In this document: piece by piece, positions 57,858 through 64,000 of the stretch
How positions within the stretch are numbered: the stretch's first letter is position 1
Layout: every line of letters begins with the position of its first letter
From: Chitinophagaceae bacterium
Lineage (GTDB): Bacteria > Bacteroidota > Bacteroidia > Chitinophagales > Chitinophagaceae
Length of the DNA: 64,000 nt
NCBI GenBank assembly: GCA_019638595.1
Contig: JAHBTJ010000005.1
Span: 124,001-188,000 of the forward strand
Direction of reading: 5' to 3'
Notes under the pieces: model-generated
Databases searched by the model: none
Seen by the model: the letters and a program-made list of their open reading frames with translations, nothing else
Told to the model about the DNA's origin: nothing
Position numbers and translations under genes: made by a program

Positions 57858-58871
57858 ATGAAGTTATTTTACCTGGTAGCCATCTGTTCTGTTGGTTTAA
57901 TTCCACATATATGCTTAAGTCAGCAGGCTTCTGATTTTACACTTGTTGTGAATTGTGAATCTGACACAATTAATCAGTTGTATATTGGAGAATCTTACTT
58001 TTTAAAGCAATACAGGTCGGCTACGTTTTTGCATAATAGTGCAAGCTCTGTTAATCATAAGTTTATTTTTAAAGGTGAACTTCTATACCCAACAGCAGTA
58101 AGAGTTTTTACACTTGCATCCCCCAAAGTAAACACACTTATCTTCATTGATACAGGGTACCAGGAAATTAGCCTGAAGAGAAATGATTCAATGATTACCA
58201 TGTTTCCGGGATCTGCAACAAAAGCAGGGCAGGAATATTTGATGTTCATGAAACAGATGAATATTACTGATATGGATAAAAAAATATCTGAACTTAAATT
58301 GGAAGAGTATGTTCAAAGATACCCTGGTTCCTATGTAGCTCTATTTGCAGTAATAAATCAAACTTTTAATTATAAATTCTCTCCGGCTATGAGCCGAATT
58401 ATATCCCGGTTTAACTCAACCATAAAAGCAACAAAAGGGCTTCAGTACTATTTGAGCCAATACGTTGATAAAAAGAAGGTTAAAGTAATGGGATTGGATA
58501 ACGAAAAAAAAGAAAATATCCGGCTCAATTTTATCCAGCCGGATGGCAAATATACTTTAGTTGAATTTTGGTTTACTGGTTGTGCTGCCTGTATACCTTC
58601 TATGTTATATTTAAAAAAACGACACAGGGAGATTTCTGATAAAATTCAAATAATCACTATTTGTACAGATGAAGAAATTACACCGGCAGCATTAAAAGTT
58701 TTAAAACGACTTGATCTGCCCTGGAAAAATTATTGGGATTATGATGCCAGGCAATTTGAGCAATATATAACACTCTATTCTTATCCCTCTAATGTTCTTA
58801 TTAATGATAAAGGCTATACGGTGGCTGTTGATATTGATACATCCGAAATATTGAACTTCATTTCGCAGTAA
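57858..58871 (+). CDS. exported thioredoxin-like protein (TlpA/ResA type)
   Basis: A 337-residue exported protein with a signal peptide (about 1-21). The N-terminal half (about 25-120) is beta-rich and resembles DUF4369, which often precedes TlpA-like domains in Bacteroidota. The C-terminal thioredoxin domain (about 220-337) has the redox motif CAAC (242-245) in LVEFWFTGCAACIPSM. It should reduce or isomerise disulfides in the periplasm. The TPR protein gene follows 11 bases later. Confidence 0.88.
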   Translation: MKLFYLVAICSVGLIPHICLSQQASDFTLVVNCESDTINQLYIGESYFLKQYRSATFLHNSASSVNHKFIFKGELLYPTAVRVFTLASPKVNTLIFIDTGYQEISLKRNDSMITMFPGSATKAGQEYLMFMKQMNITDMDKKISELKLEEYVQRYPGSYVALFAVINQTFNYKFSPAMSRIISRFNSTIKATKGLQYYLSQYVDKKKVKVMGLDNEKKENIRLNFIQPDGKYTLVEFWFTGCAACIPSMLYLKKRHREISDKIQIITICTDEEITPAALKVLKRLDLPWKNYWDYDARQFEQYITLYSYPSNVLINDKGYTVAVDIDTSEILNFISQ

Positions 58872-58882
58872 AAATCATAAAT

Positions 58883-60616
58883 ATGAAATGCATGAAAAAG
58901 AGTATATACATTGTATGTTTTTTACTTTTTGTACAGGTAATAACGGCATGGGTAGATGCAGATTTCCATGCCATTTCCCCGAATAACGTGCTGGAAAACC
59001 GCAGCGTGGTAAGCTGCGCGCCTGTTACAGACCGGGTCATCAGCATCAACAGCAGCGGGAAGTTTATTTCCGTATTACCAGGCTGGGGAGATCATTTCTA
59101 TAAGATCAGCACAACTAACGACAGCGCGCAGTTGTATTTCAACCAGGGACTGACCATGTATTACAGTTATCATGCAAAGGAAGCGCTGGCATCGTTTAAG
59201 GAGGCTGCCAGGTTCGACAGCGCCTGTGCCATACTGTACTGGGCACAGGCCCTGGCAATGGGACCTACTTATAATTACGGGCATGGATACACTATGAGCG
59301 GGGAGTTACCTGCGGTGTTGCAGCAGATGAATGAGTATAAAGAACACGCGTCCGTTAAAGAGCGGGACCTGATAGGAGCGATGAACGCGCGTTATGATGC
59401 AGGGGATATAGCAGATACACAAAGAAAACAGTTGAATGTTGATTATACCCATGCTATGCAACCGCTTGCAGTAAAGTATGCCAATGATCCCGATATACAG
59501 GCTTTGTATATTGACGCCCAGATGCTGGTACATCCCTGGGACTTTTGGAATAATGATGGAACTCCTAAAGAATGGACGCCCGGGCTTGTGCAGCGTTGTG
59601 AATCTGTTTTACGGCAAAATGCCCAACATCCTGCCGGTTTGCATTACTATATTCATTTAACGGAAGCTTCGCGTAACCCCGAAGCAGCATTGCCTAATGC
59701 AGATTCGCTAAGGAAGCTATTCCCGGGTATTGCCCACATGGTGCATATGTCGAGCCATGAATATGAACGTATAGGATATTTTGAAAAAGGCGTTCTGGTG
59801 AACGAGGAAGCAGGTAAAAGCCTGGAGCAATATGCTTCACTGGAAAAAGAGCTGAATTTAATGAAGCACAGCAATCATTACTATGCCGTAGGCGCCTATT
59901 GCGCTTTAAGCGGAGCTATGTACAATACCGCTATTCAAAAAGCCATGTTGCTGCGCAGGAATGTTAACCCGTCGGCAGGCAATACGTACGACCAGTACTT
60001 ATACATGTTCCCCACACTGGCGATGGTAAGAATGGGTCAGTGGCAGGATATACTGCAGGATAGTATAGCTATTAACACGGATTGGAGCTATGCCGGACTT
60101 TTGAACGATTTCGCAAAAGGAATGGCTTATGCTAAAAAAGGAAACTATGTGCAAGCCGCAAAGTATCTGGAACGGCTCAGGCAAAAGCAAAAAGATAGCC
60201 ATTTAAAAGAACGGTTTGTTCCGCACATGAGCAGCCCGTATGAATGTACTGTTATTGCAGCATATATTTTGCTTGCAAATAATGCGTTCTCACAGGGAAA
60301 ATACAAAGCTGCGCTTAACGCTATCAGGCAGGCGATTGTTGCTGAGGATAAGCTGATCTATACGGAACCTAAGCTGTGGATGCTGCCTGCACGCCAGTAC
60401 CTGGGAGCTTTTCTCTTACAAATGGGTCAGCCGGTGGAAGCGGAAAAAATTTATCGTGAAGATCTGATGTGGAACCCCGGCAACGGTTGGTCTTTGCTGG
60501 GGCTGTATCAGTCGCTCGAAGCACAGCACAAAGTGCAGGAGGCAAAAGAAATCAAAGCCCGTTACCTGTACTCCTTTTCAGCGACCGATGCTCTGCCTGT
60601 AGTATCTGCTTATTGA
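58883..60616 (+). CDS. TPR-repeat exported protein
   Basis: A 577-residue protein with a signal peptide (about 4-23). It then has tetratricopeptide repeats (AQLYFNQGLTMYYSYHAKEALASFKEAARFDSACA is one full unit). More units occur at about 320-420 and 470-560 (FAKGMAYAKKGNYVQAAKYLERL, YREDLMWNPGNGWSLLGLYQSLE). HYYIHLTEASRNPEAAL near 260 is shared with TPR proteins of unknown role. An ATG at 58892 is an alternative start. It is probably co-transcribed with the TlpA-like gene. Confidence 0.85.
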   Translation: MKCMKKSIYIVCFLLFVQVITAWVDADFHAISPNNVLENRSVVSCAPVTDRVISINSSGKFISVLPGWGDHFYKISTTNDSAQLYFNQGLTMYYSYHAKEALASFKEAARFDSACAILYWAQALAMGPTYNYGHGYTMSGELPAVLQQMNEYKEHASVKERDLIGAMNARYDAGDIADTQRKQLNVDYTHAMQPLAVKYANDPDIQALYIDAQMLVHPWDFWNNDGTPKEWTPGLVQRCESVLRQNAQHPAGLHYYIHLTEASRNPEAALPNADSLRKLFPGIAHMVHMSSHEYERIGYFEKGVLVNEEAGKSLEQYASLEKELNLMKHSNHYYAVGAYCALSGAMYNTAIQKAMLLRRNVNPSAGNTYDQYLYMFPTLAMVRMGQWQDILQDSIAINTDWSYAGLLNDFAKGMAYAKKGNYVQAAKYLERLRQKQKDSHLKERFVPHMSSPYECTVIAAYILLANNAFSQGKYKAALNAIRQAIVAEDKLIYTEPKLWMLPARQYLGAFLLQMGQPVEAEKIYREDLMWNPGNGWSLLGLYQSLEAQHKVQEAKEIKARYLYSFSATDALPVVSAY

Positions 60617-60645
60617 TCTTACGTCCTTTCAAAAGATCAGTTATT

Positions 60646-60812
60646 AAACCTATAAGGTTTGCAGCGTTGCATCCCAGCCCGGCAAACCTTATAGGTTTTA
60701 TCGCACAGCTATCTTATCGCCTCCGGCGATTATAGTCGTAGCCAAAGGCTACATCATTTATGTGTGAAGCGAGGATGCTTCACACAGCAGGTATACACGT
60801 CCTTTCGAAGGA
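60646..60812. repeat. chain of five hairpins in the convergent gap
   Basis: The 308-base gap 60617-60924 holds no gene but five perfect inverted repeats in 167 bases. They are a 17-base-pair stem (60646-60662 with 60682-60698), ATCGCC/GGCGAT (60716-60730), GTAGCC/GGCTAC (60738-60752), TGTGTGAAGC/GCTTCACACA (60761-60786) and TCCTT/AAGGA (60800-60812). It lies between the convergent TPR and PorE-like genes. Confidence 0.75.
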
Positions 60813-60924
60813 GTAAACAGATGCCGGACTTTTGAACAACTATAGTACGACAGAGAAATCTGCCTGGCTTTTGTACTGATGCTCAATATTTTGAACAGCC
60901 TGCCTTATAAGTTTTGTTACAAAG

Positions 60925-62967
60925 CTATTGTTCACTTACCTCACCTTTCAGCAGTTTGTATTCAACCCTCCTGTTCCTTTCGCGGGCTGCAGGATTATCC
61001 CTTCCGTTAATGATTTCAGGCTCAAGCGGGCAGCATTCTCCGTAAGCTTTGCCCACCAGGCGCTGTTTGCTGATACCTTTTTTAACAAGGTATTTTATAC
61101 AGGCGTCCACACGTTTTTGCGCAAGGATAAGGTTGTACGATTCTTTACCTTTTGAGTCGGTATGCCCGCCGATCTCGATTACAATATCAGGATAACGTTG
61201 CATAAGCCTTGCCAGTGAATCCAGCTTTTCGTAGTAGCTGCCGTCTACATTCGATTTATTGTAGGAGAACTTGGCAAGTGTGGAAGATTCGTTTAAAGCT
61301 TCCAGGGCGTCATCCAGTTCAGGGTCAGATGGATTAACAACAATAAAAGAAAGGCATAATGCTTCATTCTGAATGGTGTCTCTGCCTGTTACCATTGTAA
61401 CAACGTAATTACCGGTGGCTTCTTCGTATCCCTCTTTATTGGCTACTATATCAAAACGGGAAGTGTTTTTTAGCTGGAAGCTGTATTTTCCCGCTGCATC
61501 GGTTTGCTGCGATAATATTGTTTTACCTTTTTTACTGTCTTTGATGCTGAGCGAAACACCTTGCAACGGCTGCCTGCTTTTGCAATCTATTATGGTACCC
61601 GATACATATTGAGCGTTGTCCTGGCGAACAGCAAATATATCCAGGCAGCAATCCGTATCACGATCGGAGCTTAACAAACCTGTGTTCCATACGTTGTCAG
61701 GATCAGTAGGAACATAATACAGGTCGTCTTTAGAGGAGTTAATGGGACTGCCTGCATTTAAAACCTTTTCCCAGTTAGACAGTTGAAAATCTCCTTTGGC
61801 ATAATATATATCAAAGCCGCCCATACCTACACGACCATTGCTTGAATAAAAAAGATGCCTGTACAATGTATGATACGAGGGAGAAAATTCATCTCCCGCC
61901 GTATTGATAATGTTCCCCATATTGGTTACAAGCAATGCATTGGCATTACTGTCTAATGTTGCATACCACAAATCGTATTTGCCAACGCCACCGGTCCTGT
62001 CGGACGAAAACAGCAGGAAATTCCCATCGGTAGTAACAAAAGGTTGCGTGCTGTTGGAGCCGGGCATATTAATAGGTTCGCCAAGCTTTACAGGTTTCGA
62101 CCACCCGGTATCTGTTTTTTCTGAGCTGAATATGGCAGATACGGAAGCCCCGTTTTCTACGGCCCACCTGGTGAAAAACATTTTTTTGCCTTTTGGAGCA
62201 AATGTTGCCAACCCAATATGCGATCCTTCTTCTCCCGGGATATTTACTTTTTCGGGGTTTGCGGTGATATTGTCGTCATAGCCTGCAGACTTATACAATC
62301 TTGCAACAAAATAATCCTTCCCTTGTTTTTCCGCTGTATCATCTTTATAGATAGAAGTAAAATATACACTGTCGCCGCCAATATTAGCCGCATAGGTTGA
62401 AGTATTTGCAGCGCCCTGTTGTTTGGTAACAAAGAAGCCGTCTTTTAATTTCGTCTTTTCTTCCTGCAAAAATTGAAGGTTGGCCAGTTCTTTATCTGCG
62501 CCAACGAGCAGCTCATCCATTGTATGATAGTTTTCCTGGAAGATGGTAAAAGCTTCGAGCGCTTCTTCGGGTTTGTTATTAGCCCTTAAGCTTACACCAT
62601 ACCAGTATTGGCTTGCAGGATAGGCTTTTGGGGAAAAGCCTGTTGCTTCCTTGTACCATTTCTCCGCCTTGGCAAAATCGTTCATATGCCGGTAACTTTC
62701 TGCCAGGTTGTACACAGCTTCGTTATGCATGCTCAGGTTCGATTTGCCTGCTGTTTTTTTTCTTACGGCAAATGGAGTGGATCGTGCCGAGATGCTGTTT
62801 TCCGTGCTTAAATATTTTTCATAATGCTGTATGGCTTCGTAGTATTTTTTTTCGCTGAAAAGCTTTTCCGCCTGGATAAAGTATCCGGCTTTTCCTCCCT
62901 GTGCCCGGAGGGAAGTGGCAGATACCAAAAGCAAAAACGAAAGCAACACTGAAGCAAGCCTCAGCAT
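60925..62967 (-). CDS. PorE-like OmpA-family protein (T9SS-associated)
   Basis: A 680-residue exported protein. The ATG at 62967 is chosen because a signal peptide begins there (MLRLASVLLSFLLLVSATSL). Domains in order are TPR (about 25-165), PD40/beta-propeller repeats (about 185-450), a carboxypeptidase-regulatory-like domain (about 460-545) and OmpA_C (about 570-680), with GGHTDSKGKESYN and ARERNRRVEYKL binding peptidoglycan. TPR-propeller-CRD-OmpA is the PorE layout, which anchors the T9SS to the cell wall. It is directly downstream of the porP/sprF-like gene. Confidence 0.85.
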   Translation of the reverse strand: MLRLASVLLSFLLLVSATSLRAQGGKAGYFIQAEKLFSEKKYYEAIQHYEKYLSTENSISARSTPFAVRKKTAGKSNLSMHNEAVYNLAESYRHMNDFAKAEKWYKEATGFSPKAYPASQYWYGVSLRANNKPEEALEAFTIFQENYHTMDELLVGADKELANLQFLQEEKTKLKDGFFVTKQQGAANTSTYAANIGGDSVYFTSIYKDDTAEKQGKDYFVARLYKSAGYDDNITANPEKVNIPGEEGSHIGLATFAPKGKKMFFTRWAVENGASVSAIFSSEKTDTGWSKPVKLGEPINMPGSNSTQPFVTTDGNFLLFSSDRTGGVGKYDLWYATLDSNANALLVTNMGNIINTAGDEFSPSYHTLYRHLFYSSNGRVGMGGFDIYYAKGDFQLSNWEKVLNAGSPINSSKDDLYYVPTDPDNVWNTGLLSSDRDTDCCLDIFAVRQDNAQYVSGTIIDCKSRQPLQGVSLSIKDSKKGKTILSQQTDAAGKYSFQLKNTSRFDIVANKEGYEEATGNYVVTMVTGRDTIQNEALCLSFIVVNPSDPELDDALEALNESSTLAKFSYNKSNVDGSYYEKLDSLARLMQRYPDIVIEIGGHTDSKGKESYNLILAQKRVDACIKYLVKKGISKQRLVGKAYGECCPLEPEIINGRDNPAARERNRRVEYKLLKGEVSEQ

Positions 62968-63031
62968 ATTATATTCCTGTATGTTGTTCCACCGTATATT
63001 CTTGCACATAGGTAATTATTTTAAGCCGCTT

Positions 63032-64000
63032 TTAAAAGCGGGGACAGTAGAATGGTTTGGTTGGTATTGAATTTTTCTTCCACCAGGTATACGATACCGA
63101 TAGTTCAAGGCTATTGCGGTTAATGGCCATTGAATTTTTGGTAGAAGCCGTAACATCGTAACTGAGCCCGAACGTTAGTCCTTTGTGATAAAATCCCGCG
63201 AAAGGAGAGAGCGCATCGTTTAAACGAAGATTGGCTCCCAGCATAATATCTGTTTTTTCACTGGCATTGATCTGCAGGTAGGCACCCACCATCTTTTCAT
63301 CCACATTTCCCTGTCGCATATACAAAACGTTGGGTACAATATTAAAAAAGTCGTTCACCATAATCCTGGCCCCTGCATGTGCGCTGTAGCGCATGGGTAA
63401 AGCAGATTTATTTTCTTTTGAAATAAAAGCCCCGTCAGGTTTGGTAAGATGAAAGGCCGATACGCCTGCAAATACATTTACTTTTTTATCGGGCGTGGCA
63501 TCGTAATAGGCAAGCCCGGCACTGATGTCTACAGATGATACAGATGGCTTGTAAAATACTTCTGTTGTTTGAGCGGAAGGGTCGTAACCCACACCGGAAA
63601 CCCATTGATCGCCAAACTGCAGCTTGCTTACATTAAACCTCCGGTTGATCATGCCTGCCTGCATTCCCATTACCAGGTAATGGTCTTTAAACCGTACTCC
63701 TGTATACGCCATACTGATATACCCGTTGGTATAGCTGTAGGCGCCGTCGGTAGACGACTGGTTGAAAATGTTCAATCCGAAGTTCATGTTTTTGGTGGTA
63801 GGCATTTCCGCCGAAATACCTTTGGTGGAAAATGTATTGGCATACTGTGTGCGCCATACTGCCGATACCCTGTAATCTCCTTCAATAGCGCCGGTAAGGG
63901 CGGGGTTCAGCGACATGGGCTGTATGAAATATTGAGAAAAATGCGGATCTACCTGCGCGTACAGGGATTGATCCCAGCCCCCAGCCAGCAGCACCGCAAA
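63032..64000 (-). CDS. PorP/SprF family outer-membrane protein (5' end outside the window)
   Basis: The last 323 codons of a type IX secretion protein of the PorP/SprF family. It includes the end of a signal peptide (SLYAQ) and then VDPHFSQYFIQPMSLNPALTGAIEGDYRV, the family N-terminus, followed by a barrel. The frame is open to base 64000 and an in-frame GTG at 63994 is probably internal to the signal sequence, so the real start is beyond the window. With the PorE-like gene it forms the usual PorP-PorE pair. Confidence 0.88.
   Translation of the reverse strand, partial: FAVLLAGGWDQSLYAQVDPHFSQYFIQPMSLNPALTGAIEGDYRVSAVWRTQYANTFSTKGISAEMPTTKNMNFGLNIFNQSSTDGAYSYTNGYISMAYTGVRFKDHYLVMGMQAGMINRRFNVSKLQFGDQWVSGVGYDPSAQTTEVFYKPSVSSVDISAGLAYYDATPDKKVNVFAGVSAFHLTKPDGAFISKENKSALPMRYSAHAGARIMVNDFFNIVPNVLYMRQGNVDEKMVGAYLQINASEKTDIMLGANLRLNDALSPFAGFYHKGLTFGLSYDVTASTKNSMAINRNSLELSVSYTWWKKNSIPTKPFYCPRF

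Noticed and set aside
1-64000. CRISPR arrays and rRNA or tRNA genes
   Set aside because: I saw no evenly spaced direct repeats with spacers and no cloverleaf or rRNA-like stretch. The repeated words are mosaic and irregular in spacing.

Overview
The window comes from a Bacteroidota chromosome, most likely a member of the Chitinophagaceae; the family is an inference. The pointers are many -7 boxes of the form TAnnTTTG, sparse Shine-Dalgarno sites, a type IX secretion (T9SS) sorting domain and a PorP/SprF-PorE-like pair, a long Bacteroidota-type Lgt, exported proteins cut after A-Q, and part of a flexirubin/aryl-polyene-type pigment cluster. There are about 60 genes. I found no rRNA, tRNA, CRISPR array, transposase or phage gene.

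Region 1 (1-14.8 kb) is mostly housekeeping: a sugar-nucleotide transferase, a UbiD-family decarboxylase, nucleoside diphosphate kinase, an NrnA-like DHH phosphoesterase, an FKBP lipoprotein, folP and folD, a duplicated DUF1599 protein, a YpdA-type reductase, an SPFH protein, queE with a SatD-like gene, and an aminotransferase. Region 2 (14.8-33.9 kb) is mixed: a small glycan locus (GH95-like, GH101-like, MFS), rhomboid, DUF4197, a secreted M43-type metalloprotease, glutaminyl cyclotransferase, a second SPFH protein with a ribbon-helix-helix gene, Hsp20 divergent from a bacilliredoxin, lgt, a TonB-dependent-receptor-like barrel and a DUF6799 lipoprotein.

Region 3 (34.0-41.7 kb) is the most remarkable. 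It is a minus-strand run reading nrtR, a short PRPP-synthetase-like gene, a nicotinamide phosphoribosyltransferase gene, DUF4291, NADAR, kptA and a PPP-type phosphatase. Divergent to nrtR is a gene that seems to fuse a degenerate NadM-type nucleotidyltransferase to a SAM methyltransferase. Three copies of the inverted repeat TTTGCTT-N7-AAGCAAA lie at the two promoter regions and are the likely NrtR operators. Together these genes look like a regulated system that removes ADP-ribose or 2'-phosphate from nucleic acids and rebuilds NAD from the products. Beside it is a small exported-protein gene broken by one in-frame TAA.

Region 4 (43.4-54.2 kb) is a run of plus-strand, often overlapping genes: two hotdog dehydratases, a thioesterase, ACP, two ketosynthases with intact triads, a chain-length-factor-like ketosynthase without a triad, a truncated ketosynthase-like protein, an O-methyltransferase, a flavoenzyme with halogenase fingerprints, a NodB-type deacetylase, a LolA-like carrier and a lipoprotein. 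This is a type II polyketide (flexirubin/aryl polyene) cluster, but ketoreductase, ammonia lyase, DarA/DarB and exporter genes are not in the window. Region 5 (54.3-64 kb) holds an RlmK-like methyltransferase, acetoacetate-CoA ligase, a TlpA-like protein, a TPR protein, and a PorE-like OmpA protein with PorP/SprF running off the end.

Two families of non-coding structure stand out. One is a modular intergenic repeat built from four short word types at eight sites. The other is a chain of five hairpins at 60646-60812.
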